A DNA stretch of 64,000 nt from IMG/VR virus record IMGVR_UViG_3300026382_000175, positions 16,915 to 80,914 of that record; one strand, given 5' to 3'. The position numbers and the translations under genes are program-made. Each line of letters opens with the position of its first letter. The first letter of the stretch is position 1. This DNA comes from a virus. Shown in pieces: positions 7,980-16,508 of the stretch. A model generated the notes under the pieces. The model ran no database searches, had not been told where the DNA came from, and saw nothing but the letters and a program-made list of their open reading frames with translations.

Positions 7980-9090
7980 TCAGCTTAAATTCCACTTATA
8001 ACCATAGTCTTGTTTAATTGGTTCTGGACAAGAACCAATGTAGTTAAGAAACTTAATAGTCTCATCTGGGTTTAATCTGATAACTGGATATTTCTCTTTT
8101 GAAATATGATACTTAACTTTAATACCTACTTCACTAAACTTCTCAATTAAGAACCCTACATCTTCAAGTAAAAAAAGAATTCGTATAAAGGTGAATATAA
8201 GGTCTTCTTTTCTTATTGTATCTCTTTATCAGACTCCCATCTCCAATATACCAATGTAAACAAACTATTGGAGTTAACTCCAAATCTTTTGGTACTATCT
8301 TTTTACCCTCTGGATACCATCTAAGATATTGCTCTGTTAGGCAAGGATAGGGTTTTGTTATAAAATGATAAGTAACACTGTTAAATCGCTTATGTTCTTT
8401 CCTATAAATTCTTGAACACTCCAAACCTTCATCAATAAACTGTTGTCTTAGCCATTCTATATAATTCTTGTGTTTATCTCCATGTTGATAATAAGCATTT
8501 CCTTTTACTCTCTTATCTTTTGTTAAACAACCATCCCCTAAAAGAAGACCATCCAACATTTGTTTAAATTCTTCTGATAAAGTAAGATTATAATTTTTAA
8601 CAGTTGAACAGGCTTCTTTCTTCTCTCTCCTTTCTATATTGTGTCTTATCAACCAAATTCTTATAGTCTCATCGTCAACGCCTAATTCCTTTGCAATCTG
8701 GCAAGAAGATTTCCTGTTTACTACATACTCCTGATATAACCGATCTTTATCCATATAAGGTTTAAATTCTTCTCTTGTCTTAAACCCAAACTTCTTAAAA
8801 TAAAAGTCCAACGATGGAGGAATAATACCACATTCCCTAGCTATCTGAGATTTAGACTTCTTTAGAACATAATACTGATAATAAAGCCAATCCTTATCCT
8901 TGTAATACTCCTTCTTATTAAGATTTTTCTTTACATTAGGTTCTCTTCTTGGAATGTCAAACCTGATTAACCAATTTCTTATTGTAGCAGGGTCAACTTT
9001 TAACTCTTTTGCTATCTGTCTGGTAGACTTGCCTAATTCCCAATATTGGTGATAAAGCCAATCTTTATCCTTATAAGGTTTGTTTACCAC
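7980..9090 (-). pseudogene. LAGLIDADG-like homing endonuclease, frameshifted
   Basis: Starts at a GTG (9090) with AGAGG 6 nt upstream. Three tandem helix-turn-helix repeats (about residues 5-50, 62-105, 113-157; pattern QIAKELGVDxxTIRxWLIR) precede two LAGLIDADG-type motifs, LDGLLLGDGCL and LHWYIGDGSL. The frame stops at 8164, but dropping one base from the 7-A run at 8170-8176 restores about 60 more residues (ending YGYKWN...), typical of this family, to a stop at 7980. So it is probably inactivated by a one-base insertion, unless the run is a sequencing error. It is free-standing, with no intron or intein around it. Confidence 0.85.
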
Positions 9091-9099
9091 TTATAACCT

Positions 9100-9696
9100 C
9101 TACAACAATATTGAGGTTTGTCTTAAGGTTTCAATTGTATCTTCATAAAGCTTTTGTCCTTCAGATGCAAGTATTTCGGAATCATTGGTAATTGGAAGAT
9201 CATTCAATGAAAAGCTTCTCCTACTCCTAGCTAATCCCATTAAGAACTCTGCTGTTATTAAGTCTAGGTAAAGCTCATCCTCAAGTTCTATAAACTTTTT
9301 ACCTGAATCATCAGTTTTGATTTCCCACTCAAACCAAGCTACAACTTCTGCTTTACCATTGAAGTTAGTGTAGAGAGTAGGTTTCCTATACTCCCACTCT
9401 ATAAATGGGGTATTTCCAGATTGAGTAGCTATTTGTAGTAGTGGATTGAATACAGTAGAGTAGCAAGGATTTACATCTGATATGTAGTAAGGTATGTTTT
9501 CAGTAAAAGTGTATTGGTAGTTAGTTAGGGTTATAAAGAGCTTTTCCCTAATAGGTTTATACTTAGAGTAAGTTTTGAGAGTCTTTTTAACTAAAACCTC
9601 AAACTTATCGTAGTCTAGCTCTACATCATCTTTACCTATTAAGAACTGACCTGAACGGATAAGGATTAAGTTAAAGAGCTCTTCCAAGGTTAACAT
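9100..9696 (-). CDS. Head-cluster hypothetical protein (198 aa), homing target
   Basis: Begins with helices and a likely metal-free beta domain. The C-terminal helix region (LITAEFLMGLARSRRSFSLNDLPITNDSEIL) resembles adaptor or neck-type virion proteins in style only. Its last 24 codons are a recoded duplicate of the fragment at 7900-7979, showing that the adjacent homing endonuclease gene moved in at this 3' end. Function not recognised. Confidence 0.65.
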   Translation of the reverse strand: MLTLEELFNLILIRSGQFLIGKDDVELDYDKFEVLVKKTLKTYSKYKPIREKLFITLTNYQYTFTENIPYYISDVNPCYSTVFNPLLQIATQSGNTPFIEWEYRKPTLYTNFNGKAEVVAWFEWEIKTDDSGKKFIELEDELYLDLITAEFLMGLARSRRSFSLNDLPITNDSEILASEGQKLYEDTIETLRQTSILL

Positions 9697-9699
9697 TGA

Positions 9700-9948
9700 T
9701 TAATCCTCTTTCTTAGGTTTCCTACCTCTCTTAGGTTTAAAGTCTTGCTTTACCTCTTTAGGAGAATCTTCTTTAATAGATTGAGGTTTAGGTTCTTCAG
9801 TTACTACCTTTAGTACTCCTTTAGTGAGGAGTAGTTTTACTGGAGGTAAGTTAGCTAGGTCTTTAGAGTATTGAGTAGGGAATTCGTATCTTTTGCCTCT
9901 GTAGTTTACTATGACCTTACCTTTAGCAGTAGGTTTTATAGTTTTCAT
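9700..9948 (-). CDS. Small basic protein (82 aa)
   Basis: The N-terminal half could form a small beta domain (KVIVNYRGKRYEF). The C-terminus is a Lys/Pro tail (KPKRGRKPKKED) like AT-hook or nucleic-acid-binding tails. AGGAGG precedes the ATG. It lies between unknown head-cluster genes, 3 bp before the next. Confidence 0.6.
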   Translation of the reverse strand: MKTIKPTAKGKVIVNYRGKRYEFPTQYSKDLANLPPVKLLLTKGVLKVVTEEPKPQSIKEDSPKEVKQDFKPKRGRKPKKED

Positions 9949-9960
9949 AATTAATCCTCC

Positions 9961-10566
9961 TTAACTTACCTTACACTTTTTAAGCTTAAACTTAGGTTTT
10001 AAAGATTGAGCTTTTACTCTTTTAAGATTAGCTTTAACTATCTCAGGTAATTTACCTTTCCTTACTAGAGGTAATCTTTCTCTACGATTACCTCTTATAA
10101 CATGGTAAGACTCAGGTATTAGCTTACCAGCTAAGAATAGAGCTGATACTACAGATTTCTTAAGCCAAGTTAGAGGTTCATCCCAATCTATTCCTGCTGA
10201 TATAGTGTAGTAAGCTAGTGGAACTTCTAAATTGGTTAGGTTTACTTCTATTGGTTCATCATCTGGACTAACTACTACTGCTAAGACTTCGTTATCTACT
10301 ACTGTAAAGAATACATCTACCTCTTCCTTAGTTTCAGGATTAGTAAACCTGATTAAGAGCTCTCCTGTGTTAGGGTCAAAGGAAAGGATTTTAGGTTCTA
10401 TGTTAGAGTAGCCTAAGTAGTTGAGGTACTCTTTAAACCTGTTTTCCAACTCCTGTATGTCTAACTCTACTTCATCATAGGTTATTAAAGCTAGAGGGTT
10501 GCTAGGAATAACTCCTAGAGTAGATAAGTCTTCTAACATCTGGTTAAGTTGTTGGATTAGCTTCAT
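9961..10566 (-). CDS. Hypothetical protein (201 aa), coupled to portal
   Basis: Starts inside the 3' end of the portal gene (23-bp overlap) after GGAGAGG. Acidic first 100 residues, a middle with SAGIDWDEPLTWLKK, and a strongly basic tail. Direct coupling to the portal suggests a head or neck role, but no family is recognised. Confidence 0.6.
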   Translation of the reverse strand: MKLIQQLNQMLEDLSTLGVIPSNPLALITYDEVELDIQELENRFKEYLNYLGYSNIEPKILSFDPNTGELLIRFTNPETKEEVDVFFTVVDNEVLAVVVSPDDEPIEVNLTNLEVPLAYYTISAGIDWDEPLTWLKKSVVSALFLAGKLIPESYHVIRGNRRERLPLVRKGKLPEIVKANLKRVKAQSLKPKFKLKKCKVS

Positions 10567-12037
10567 AGTCTTGTTCCTCTCCAGGGAGTTGAATTAAGGA
10601 GTCTAAACCTATCTTACTGAGTTCGTTGTTAAGGTATTCAGCAAAACCTTCTGTGTTTACATATTGAGAAAGGTTTTCATCACTCTGTAAGTCATTAACA
10701 AACCTGTGGATGTCTGAAAGGTTTTGAGTTATGGTTACTGCGTACTCAATCTTATCTAAGTCGTCTATATTGATGATTGAGTTGGTAAACCTAATTGAAA
10801 AGTCTTCAGGAGTTACTGATATACCTTTGTTAATAAGGTGGATAAGGGTAAGCTCTCTTAATCCATCTACAATAGCTTTCTGTATGTACTTAAGCTTACG
10901 ATAGTACCTAGAGTACCTCTTTAAGATTTCATTCTTAGTACTATCTCCTGAGTTGAAAACAAGCTCAGGAGGAATACCTACACTGGTTAATATAACTTGC
11001 CTTAAGTCCTGAATTGAATCTAACAGGTTGGAGGACTCTTCAGGTTTGTAGTCCAGTTTAGTAATTTGACCTTTCTCTGAGGTAACAGGTATTACTTTTA
11101 TCCTACCAGCTCCTTTTAGGATTTCCACTATTGAGAGCTGGTCTAGGTCTTTATCTACTGATACACCTAGAGAATTAAGCTTCCTCTCTAGTTGTTTAGC
11201 AAAGTCTGAAGCTTCCTCAGGAGACATAGTAGGAGATACATATACTCCTACTACATTACCTTTAGAGAGGAGTTGAATTTGAGAAGCAGGTACTAACTTT
11301 TCTAGTAAGTCAAGTTCTTTAATCTTCTTAATAACTCCTGATGTAAAGAGAGGAGTTCCTATCTTAAGGAAGGAGGGTAGCTTCTTCCTCTCTTCCTCAC
11401 TAAAGTAAGATAAGAACCCTTTACCTAGCCTTAACCTGATTCTTCTAGCATTAACAAAGAATACTACGAAGTCTGTTGGATTATAGTAGAAGTTAGGTTT
11501 GCCTTTATCATCTAACTTGAGGTAGAACTCCAAATCAGTCCCTTTATAGAAAGGTATTACTTCATAAGGTAAATAATCATCTTTGATTTCTACTATACCT
11601 TGACCTTCCTCTATTATTGGCTTAAGAGTGTAAGAACCGAAAGCTATTAGGTCTGGAGTTATGTCCTGTACTAACCTATCTATATCAAACCTAAGTTGAA
11701 AGTCTTCTAGAGCTTTAGCTAATTCTGGATTATCAATATTAGGAGTTATCTCTATAATGTTGTCTGATGATACATCAGGAGTTAATGTATCAAAGGTAAA
11801 TTGGTCTAGGATTACTTCTGCTATATAGGTTTCTCTTACCCTCTCTATTTCCTTGTAAAACTTTTGATAATCCCTAGAAACCTCTAGGTACTTAGAAACT
11901 ACCTCTGTTATTACTTTGTAGTCTTTTTGAGTAAACTGAATTGGAGAGTTAGTTGAATTGGTTTGAGTTGGTTTGTAGTTTTCAGGTAAGTTTAGCTCTA
12001 ACCCTAAACCTGAGAGTATTTTAGATAGCAATCCCAT
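10544..12037 (-). CDS. Portal vertex protein (T4 gp20-like)
   Basis: The portal forms the ring at one head vertex through which DNA is packaged and ejected. Family-like segments include DLIAFGSYTLKPI, an acidic clip region, and the C-terminal DLRQVILTSVGIPPELVFN followed by KNEILKRYSRYYRKLKYIQ, the conserved stem/wing helices. About 497 residues, close to gp20-type portals. The frame extends to a TTG at 12058, but the ATG at 12037 has AAGGA 7 nt upstream and avoids overlap. Lies downstream of TerL and the phosphoesterase. Confidence 0.8.
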   Translation of the reverse strand: MGLLSKILSGLGLELNLPENYKPTQTNSTNSPIQFTQKDYKVITEVVSKYLEVSRDYQKFYKEIERVRETYIAEVILDQFTFDTLTPDVSSDNIIEITPNIDNPELAKALEDFQLRFDIDRLVQDITPDLIAFGSYTLKPIIEEGQGIVEIKDDYLPYEVIPFYKGTDLEFYLKLDDKGKPNFYYNPTDFVVFFVNARRIRLRLGKGFLSYFSEEERKKLPSFLKIGTPLFTSGVIKKIKELDLLEKLVPASQIQLLSKGNVVGVYVSPTMSPEEASDFAKQLERKLNSLGVSVDKDLDQLSIVEILKGAGRIKVIPVTSEKGQITKLDYKPEESSNLLDSIQDLRQVILTSVGIPPELVFNSGDSTKNEILKRYSRYYRKLKYIQKAIVDGLRELTLIHLINKGISVTPEDFSIRFTNSIINIDDLDKIEYAVTITQNLSDIHRFVNDLQSDENLSQYVNTEGFAEYLNNELSKIGLDSLIQLPGEEQDYEANPTT

Positions 12038-12050
12038 TTTAGTTTCCTTG

Positions 12051-12824
12051 TCATTCAAAGGTTAAGTGTTCTATCTTTAGGTTAAAACTTCTTTTAGTAG
12101 CATTAGGTATGTTAGGTAGTTCTATCTTTACAGTACCATTCACACTGGGAGGATAGGCCTGAGCTGAACCATATCCTCCATACTCCATAGAGAAGGAAGG
12201 AACATTTATGTAGTAGGTTTTGTGGAATCTAATCCTAGAATGTTTTCTATCTATTATGTACTTTTGGTCTGCTGTTATTATGAAGTCGTGAGTGTGGCCT
12301 GTTAGGATTATATCTGCATTAGGGAAGATATTACCAAACCTGTGCAAATTGTTTATCTTACCTCCCTTTAACCTGCCTCCTCCTATTCCATGATGCAACA
12401 CTAAGTACCAAGCTGTTTTAGGTAGAGAAACTTTTAAGACTAGAAAGTCTGGAGAATAGAATCTTTCTAAGTTTAGCTTTCTCATTAAGAGGGATAGGAT
12501 ATCTAATCCTACTGATTTGGATATACGGTTCTCGTGGTTTCCACTTACTACTCCTATTATCCTATCTCTAATAGGTTTTAAGACTGAAACTGCTAACCTT
12601 ATCTCTTCATCTATTGACTTAGCCTTGTAAGGATTACCTTTACTACCTATGATAGCTGATTCTAACAAGTCTCCTAATAATACTACCCTAACATTAGGGT
12701 TAGATGTTATATAGTTAAGAACTGAGTGGATTTTGCGTAGGTTACAGGTTTCTGAACCTAAATGTAAGTCTGATAGAGGTAGGAGTTCTATTGAGTCTTG
12801 TTCTTTTATTGTTATGAACTTCAC
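12051..12824 (-). CDS. Calcineurin-like metallophosphoesterase (257 aa)
   Basis: All five motifs of the two-metal family are present in order: SDLHLGS, LGDLLE, GNHENR, LHHG and TGHTHD. Members hydrolyse phosphodiesters or phosphomonoesters in nucleotides or nucleic acids. It starts with GTG and sits between TerL and the portal, which is unusual. It might act in DNA packaging, DNA-end processing or nucleotide recycling; the substrate cannot be read from the sequence. It is distinct from the SbcD-like enzyme at 45428. Confidence 0.85.
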   Translation of the reverse strand: MKFITIKEQDSIELLPLSDLHLGSETCNLRKIHSVLNYITSNPNVRVVLLGDLLESAIIGSKGNPYKAKSIDEEIRLAVSVLKPIRDRIIGVVSGNHENRISKSVGLDILSLLMRKLNLERFYSPDFLVLKVSLPKTAWYLVLHHGIGGGRLKGGKINNLHRFGNIFPNADIILTGHTHDFIITADQKYIIDRKHSRIRFHKTYYINVPSFSMEYGGYGSAQAYPPSVNGTVKIELPNIPNATKRSFNLKIEHLTFE

Positions 12825-12840
12825 ATTCAGAACCTCTTAA

Positions 12841-14706
12841 TCAATCAAAATAGCTACCCCAAAACAGTTGAGTTAGAGTTTGGTTTTGTTGAGAGGTATT
12901 ACTTACTTCTGCTTTATGAATCCTTTGGAAAGCTAACTGTTTGATTAAATCTTTATTAGTTACTAAATTCCAATAAACTCCTACTACTGCATCAGCACCA
13001 TCTTTACTACCTTTAGTTCCATCAGGGAACTCTTGAGGGTGATCTATTTTCTTACCTATATCCTCTACATGTAATAACTCTTTAATCAGTAAGTCGTGTT
13101 TAGGTATCCAAACTCTTTCCTCATATATAGCGTCTCTGAAGGAGAGGTAAGGGTCTTTAGTTCTATCTACTGATAAGAGAGCTGTTTTATAACCCATCTG
13201 GGTTAACTGTTGCCTCATATCCTCAGACTGAAACCCATCAATAGTTACCATTGCTATTGGGTAACCTAATCTAGAAAGGTCTACTATGAATTGTCTTATC
13301 TTGTAAAATGGAATTCTCTCCCCTGGTAGAGGTTCTAAATAAGCTACGAAATCTATAACTACTTCTGGTTCAGAAAAAGAGTGTTTTTCTAAAGTTAGTG
13401 GGTCAACTCTTTCTATTGTTTTGTAGCCTTTTATGTAACCTGAAGCTATACCTGTCCTATCTCCTGTTATGGAAAGGTCTATATGAATAACTCTAGGGCA
13501 CTCTTTAAAGAGTGGGTTCTTTAGGTAGTTTATGTTGAAGTAGTTAATTAAGACATCTGATTTGTCGTTAAAGGATAATCTAATTATCTGTTGGTTAACA
13601 GGGTTAGTAACTGAAGCTTGTTTTATGAGTATGTTTTTAGTTTTGAATATCCTATGGGTTGAACCTACTGAATAACCAGCTAAGTCTCTTATGGCATTGT
13701 GTAAGTCTAACTCAAATTTATCCTTTAGCTCTATTGGAACTTCTATTACCTTAGTTTCATCTATGTATTGCAGTTGGGACTCATCTTCTATTATGAATGG
13801 ATCAGTAGTTTCATCTCCTATGAAAACCTTAAAGGTTTCACCTGAATAAATACCTAGATGTTTCTTAACTTCCCATATAGGGTATTGGAAGATTATTACT
13901 CCTTGCTTACCTCTTACCTTTTCTGCATGCTGGGAAACGAAATCAGTAGGAGATTTCTCAGAAGACACTAAGCAAAGATGTCCTGGAAGTTTGCCACCAG
14001 CTTGAGCAAACCTAGATTCCATTCTTCTAAGGAGTGCATTGTAAGACTCTTGAGCTTGGTTAGATATTACATCAAAGTTAGCTTCATCAAGTATTCCTCC
14101 AAATACAGCCATACCAAGAGTGTGGGTAAACCTAGAACCTGCTACTATACCTATGTTATTAACAAATCTGATTTCAGATGTTTTCCTATTCTCAGCATCT
14201 AAATGTTCTTGGAAGAACTCTGAGTTAGCTATTAGGTTCTTAAATGGTTCATATAAAACCTGATCAGCCAATCCTAGTGTAGCGTTGAAGAGAGCTATTA
14301 CTATCCTATCAGTAGGAATTAAGTTAAACTTTTTATGAGGATTTTCCAATAGGAGAAGTTTATAAAGATCATAAAGTGTTATAACCCTTGCTATTGAACT
14401 CTTGCCAACCCCTATCGCACCTCGCAAGATGCACTCATAATAAGGAGAGTAGAATGGGTTAGGAAAGATTGTTTTTAGAGCTTCTTTCCATAATGGGTAT
14501 ATCTTACCTCCTAAAGAAAGGCCTAAATACTTAGGATGTTCTATAAAGGTTATTATGTCTACTGGAACTTCTTTATAGCCCTCTAATTCAGCATATAGTT
14601 GGAATAAAGATTGAGGGTCATTTTGGAACTTCTCTATTAGCTTCTTTAGTATAGACCTCTCTTTAGGAGGTAAGGTTTTTAGTTTATTGATTAGTTGGTT
14701 TAGCAT
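12841..14706 (-). CDS. terL: Terminase large subunit
   Basis: Packaging motor ATPase plus nuclease. Walker A is RGAIGVGKSS (residues 95-104) and Walker B is GGILDEANF (about 203-211), with a coupling segment LCLVSSEKSP. The nuclease domain shows the three acidic sites of the RNase H-like fold: IHIDLSITGDRTG, VTIDGFQSEDM and KDGADAVVGVYWN. At 621 residues it is the usual size. An unusual structured RNA lies 30 bp upstream in its leader, and a short hairpin (14713-14725) covers its weak AGAG ribosome-binding site. Confidence 0.9.
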   Translation of the reverse strand: MLNQLINKLKTLPPKERSILKKLIEKFQNDPQSLFQLYAELEGYKEVPVDIITFIEHPKYLGLSLGGKIYPLWKEALKTIFPNPFYSPYYECILRGAIGVGKSSIARVITLYDLYKLLLLENPHKKFNLIPTDRIVIALFNATLGLADQVLYEPFKNLIANSEFFQEHLDAENRKTSEIRFVNNIGIVAGSRFTHTLGMAVFGGILDEANFDVISNQAQESYNALLRRMESRFAQAGGKLPGHLCLVSSEKSPTDFVSQHAEKVRGKQGVIIFQYPIWEVKKHLGIYSGETFKVFIGDETTDPFIIEDESQLQYIDETKVIEVPIELKDKFELDLHNAIRDLAGYSVGSTHRIFKTKNILIKQASVTNPVNQQIIRLSFNDKSDVLINYFNINYLKNPLFKECPRVIHIDLSITGDRTGIASGYIKGYKTIERVDPLTLEKHSFSEPEVVIDFVAYLEPLPGERIPFYKIRQFIVDLSRLGYPIAMVTIDGFQSEDMRQQLTQMGYKTALLSVDRTKDPYLSFRDAIYEERVWIPKHDLLIKELLHVEDIGKKIDHPQEFPDGTKGSKDGADAVVGVYWNLVTNKDLIKQLAFQRIHKAEVSNTSQQNQTLTQLFWGSYFD

Positions 14707-14736
14707 TATTGAACTCTTTTAGAGTGTTATGGATTT

Positions 14737-14812
14737 GCAAGGTAGGAGAAGGGAGGACTGGGACTCCCTTTACCTGAGTGGCCAACTCAGGCTCTCCTAC
14801 CCTGCCCCAGTC
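14737..14812 (-). ncRNA. Pseudoknotted three-way-junction RNA element before terL
   Basis: The gap between two packaging genes folds almost completely. P1: 14741-14749 with 14793-14801 (9 bp, extended by 3 bp past one mismatch). P2: 14750-14755 with 14764-14769 (6 bp). P3: 14773-14779 with 14785-14791 (7 bp). The P2 loop GACTGGG (14756-14762) is also perfectly complementary to CCCAGTC (14806-14812) just outside P1, giving a 7-bp pseudoknot. The pairs hold on either strand, but the flanking genes are minus-strand. It is not a tRNA: only two inner arms are present and there is no T-arm. It matches no class I know. It could be a terL leader switch, a separate RNA, or a pac-type DNA signal. Confidence 0.7.
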
Positions 14813-14855
14813 TGATATATGGGTTGTGAGGAATAATGTTTTGAGGTTGTATTAG

Positions 14856-15335
14856 CTATACTTCTAGATGTTCTACTACTGAACTTAGTATTTCCTTTAG
14901 GGTATTTCTGGTTTCTTGATTTATCTCTAGTTGCTCTAGTATAGAAGAGTCTTCTTCAGTTTCTACTACTCTTAACTCTACTGATTGAGATAACTTAGAA
15001 AGTTCTTTTAGGATTGGTACTAAGGACTTAAGGTTATTGAATACTGAGTTATAAGCTTGAACTAATCCATTATAGAACTCTACCTGTTCTATGAAGTTAG
15101 AGAAGTTAGCGTTAGAAAGTAATTCGTCTTCTAGGGTTTCAAGTTTCTCTCCTAGTTTTATCAGACGAGACATGTACTTTTTTATCATTAACCTTGTAAA
15201 AGAAGCTACTTCTAACTTTAGGGAATCTAAGTCTGGGTCTAGTTTGAAATCCTTGGAATTACCTTCTAGGTAGTCTCTTAGAGAGGTTAGTTGTTTATCT
15301 AGTTCTGATTGAACCTTTATGTTAGGCTTTTTCAT
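14856..15335 (-). CDS. Terminase small subunit candidate (159 aa)
   Basis: Helical, coiled-coil-prone protein (MSRLIKLGEKLETLEDELL; FIEQVEFYNGLVQAYNSVF). It lies directly upstream of terL and has the size of T4-like small terminases (gp16 is about 160 residues). No sequence motif proves it; the call rests on position, size and helical content. A terminator-like hairpin precedes it. Confidence 0.4.
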   Translation of the reverse strand: MKKPNIKVQSELDKQLTSLRDYLEGNSKDFKLDPDLDSLKLEVASFTRLMIKKYMSRLIKLGEKLETLEDELLSNANFSNFIEQVEFYNGLVQAYNSVFNNLKSLVPILKELSKLSQSVELRVVETEEDSSILEQLEINQETRNTLKEILSSVVEHLEV

Positions 15336-15360
15336 TAGCTACCTCTTTAAGGTTAAAGAA

Positions 15361-15387
15361 AGGGTAGAGGGTTATTTCCTCTACCCT
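15361..15387 (-). terminator. Intrinsic terminator upstream of the packaging genes
   Basis: Perfect 10-bp stem (AGGGTAGAGG with CCTCTACCCT), 7-base loop, followed on the minus strand by TTCTTT. It separates the nucleotide-metabolism genes from the packaging and head genes. I see no clear promoter between it and the TerS candidate, so partial read-through or a regulated anti-termination step is likely. Confidence 0.65.
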
Positions 15388-15396
15388 TTAACTCTC

Positions 15397-15494
15397 CTGG
15401 TCAGGGAGGAGAGATGAGGGGGAAGGAGGTCAGAATGGAATACAAAGTAAAGAGAATAGTTCAAGAAGGGAGAGTATTATTTAGCCTTAGCTAA
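15397..15494 (+). pseudogene. Chimeric relic of two replication-gene starts (26-codon ORF)
   Basis: A plus-strand fragment in a minus-strand region. 15397-15418 is identical for 22 bp to 44710-44731, the ribosome-binding site and ATG of the sigma-like gene. Then GGAGGT and ATG (15435) begin MEYKVKRIVQ, which matches the primase start MEYRVERIVQ (25464) at 8 of 10 residues. The frame from ATG 15414 runs through both to a TAA at 15494. This looks like a fused scrap of two gene starts, or a tiny decoy peptide. No promoter seen. Confidence 0.6.
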
Positions 15495-15535
15495 CCTAGT
15501 TAAGGTAAGTTAACTCTATTATAATAACTTGATAA

Positions 15536-15970
15536 TTATAATGGTACTTGATTAGGTAGGTTAGAAATTAAAGTTTGGATTGGATTGTTTATGTAGGAAT
15601 AGGATTTAACTATACTTTGGATTAGATTAGCTAATGAACAGTCTTGGTCAAACTGGTAGTTTATTTCGTACTTCTCATTAAACTTGGACTCATCTATTAA
15701 TAAGGAAAACTTTAGGTCTTTAGCTTTTATGTGGGTTAGGATTAGTTCTAATAAAGTAAGCATAAGGCTTCTGCTTACTTTAAGTCTTAACTTTTTATCA
15801 AACTGATAATACTTAAGAGGAATGGTTAGCATTAGTCCAGAGTTAATATCATTGGCTGTAAAGTGGTATTTAGGATAGCGTAGTGTGGAAGAGTAGGTTA
15901 GGTTTAGCAAGTAGGTTTTCCTTTTGCCCTTCTTTAATCTCCTTATGAAGTCTCTTTCTATAATCAACAT
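15536..15970 (-). CDS. Hypothetical protein (144 aa)
   Basis: Basic N-terminus (RRLKKGKRKTYLL) and a mixed alpha/beta body; no family recognised. It follows the nuclease gene by 13 bp on the same strand. A TATAAT-like sequence lies just past its stop on the minus strand, without a matching -35. Confidence 0.6.
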   Translation of the reverse strand: MLIIERDFIRRLKKGKRKTYLLNLTYSSTLRYPKYHFTANDINSGLMLTIPLKYYQFDKKLRLKVSRSLMLTLLELILTHIKAKDLKFSLLIDESKFNEKYEINYQFDQDCSLANLIQSIVKSYSYINNPIQTLISNLPNQVPL

Positions 15971-15983
15971 GATTAGCTCTCCT

Positions 15984-16508
15984 TTATACGTAAACTGGAG
16001 ATAAACAGTAGTTAAGGAAGAAGTCTAACCAAGTTCCTATGTAATCATTATTAACGATGTAGAAAGGTAAAGATTCAGGTCTTTTAGGTAAGTAAAGGTT
16101 TAAAAGGTTGGAGAAGTCTGGTATTCTGTTTAAGTGATCAATGTTTACTATTGCTAAGGGTCGCATGTTATTGGTAGCAAATACTATCATTGGGAATGGA
16201 AATACTCCAAAGTGTTCATAGTACTTATGAGAGGCTACTTCTAATTGGTTAACCCAATCCTTTAGTTCCGATGTAAAGGTTAGGAGTTGGTTGGCTGAAA
16301 CTCTAGAACGCTTTTTACACTCTACTATTAAGTGAGGTCTTTTTATTGTGTCTGGAGAGAATACTATGTCTGAGTAGTCAACCTGGTAAGTACCTGAAGA
16401 TAAGGCTCTGTGGCATTCATGTTTTTTAAGATTCCAACACTCTCTAAAGATTTTAGCTACCCTCTCTTCAAACTGCTTTCCCTTATTCTTAGACCTATTT
16501 CTACCCAT
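15984..16508 (-). CDS. PD-(D/E)XK nuclease, Holliday-resolvase-like (174 aa)
   Basis: The order KGKQFEERVAKIF (Glu), SGTYQVDYSDIVF (Asp) and LIVECKKR (ExK) is the core of PD-(D/E)XK nucleases, with a Ser/Gly-rich loop like archaeal-type Hjc resolvases. A junction-resolving enzyme would be useful before packaging, since T4-like phages need branched DNA debranched for the terminase. Specific activity not provable here. Confidence 0.65.
   Translation of the reverse strand: MGRNRSKNKGKQFEERVAKIFRECWNLKKHECHRALSSGTYQVDYSDIVFSPDTIKRPHLIVECKKRSRVSANQLLTFTSELKDWVNQLEVASHKYYEHFGVFPFPMIVFATNNMRPLAIVNIDHLNRIPDFSNLLNLYLPKRPESLPFYIVNNDYIGTWLDFFLNYCLSPVYV

Noticed and set aside
14737-14812. tRNA gene
   Set aside because: Cloverleaf-like at first sight, but only two inner hairpins, no T-arm, no anticodon-loop pattern and no CCA; it is treated as another RNA element.
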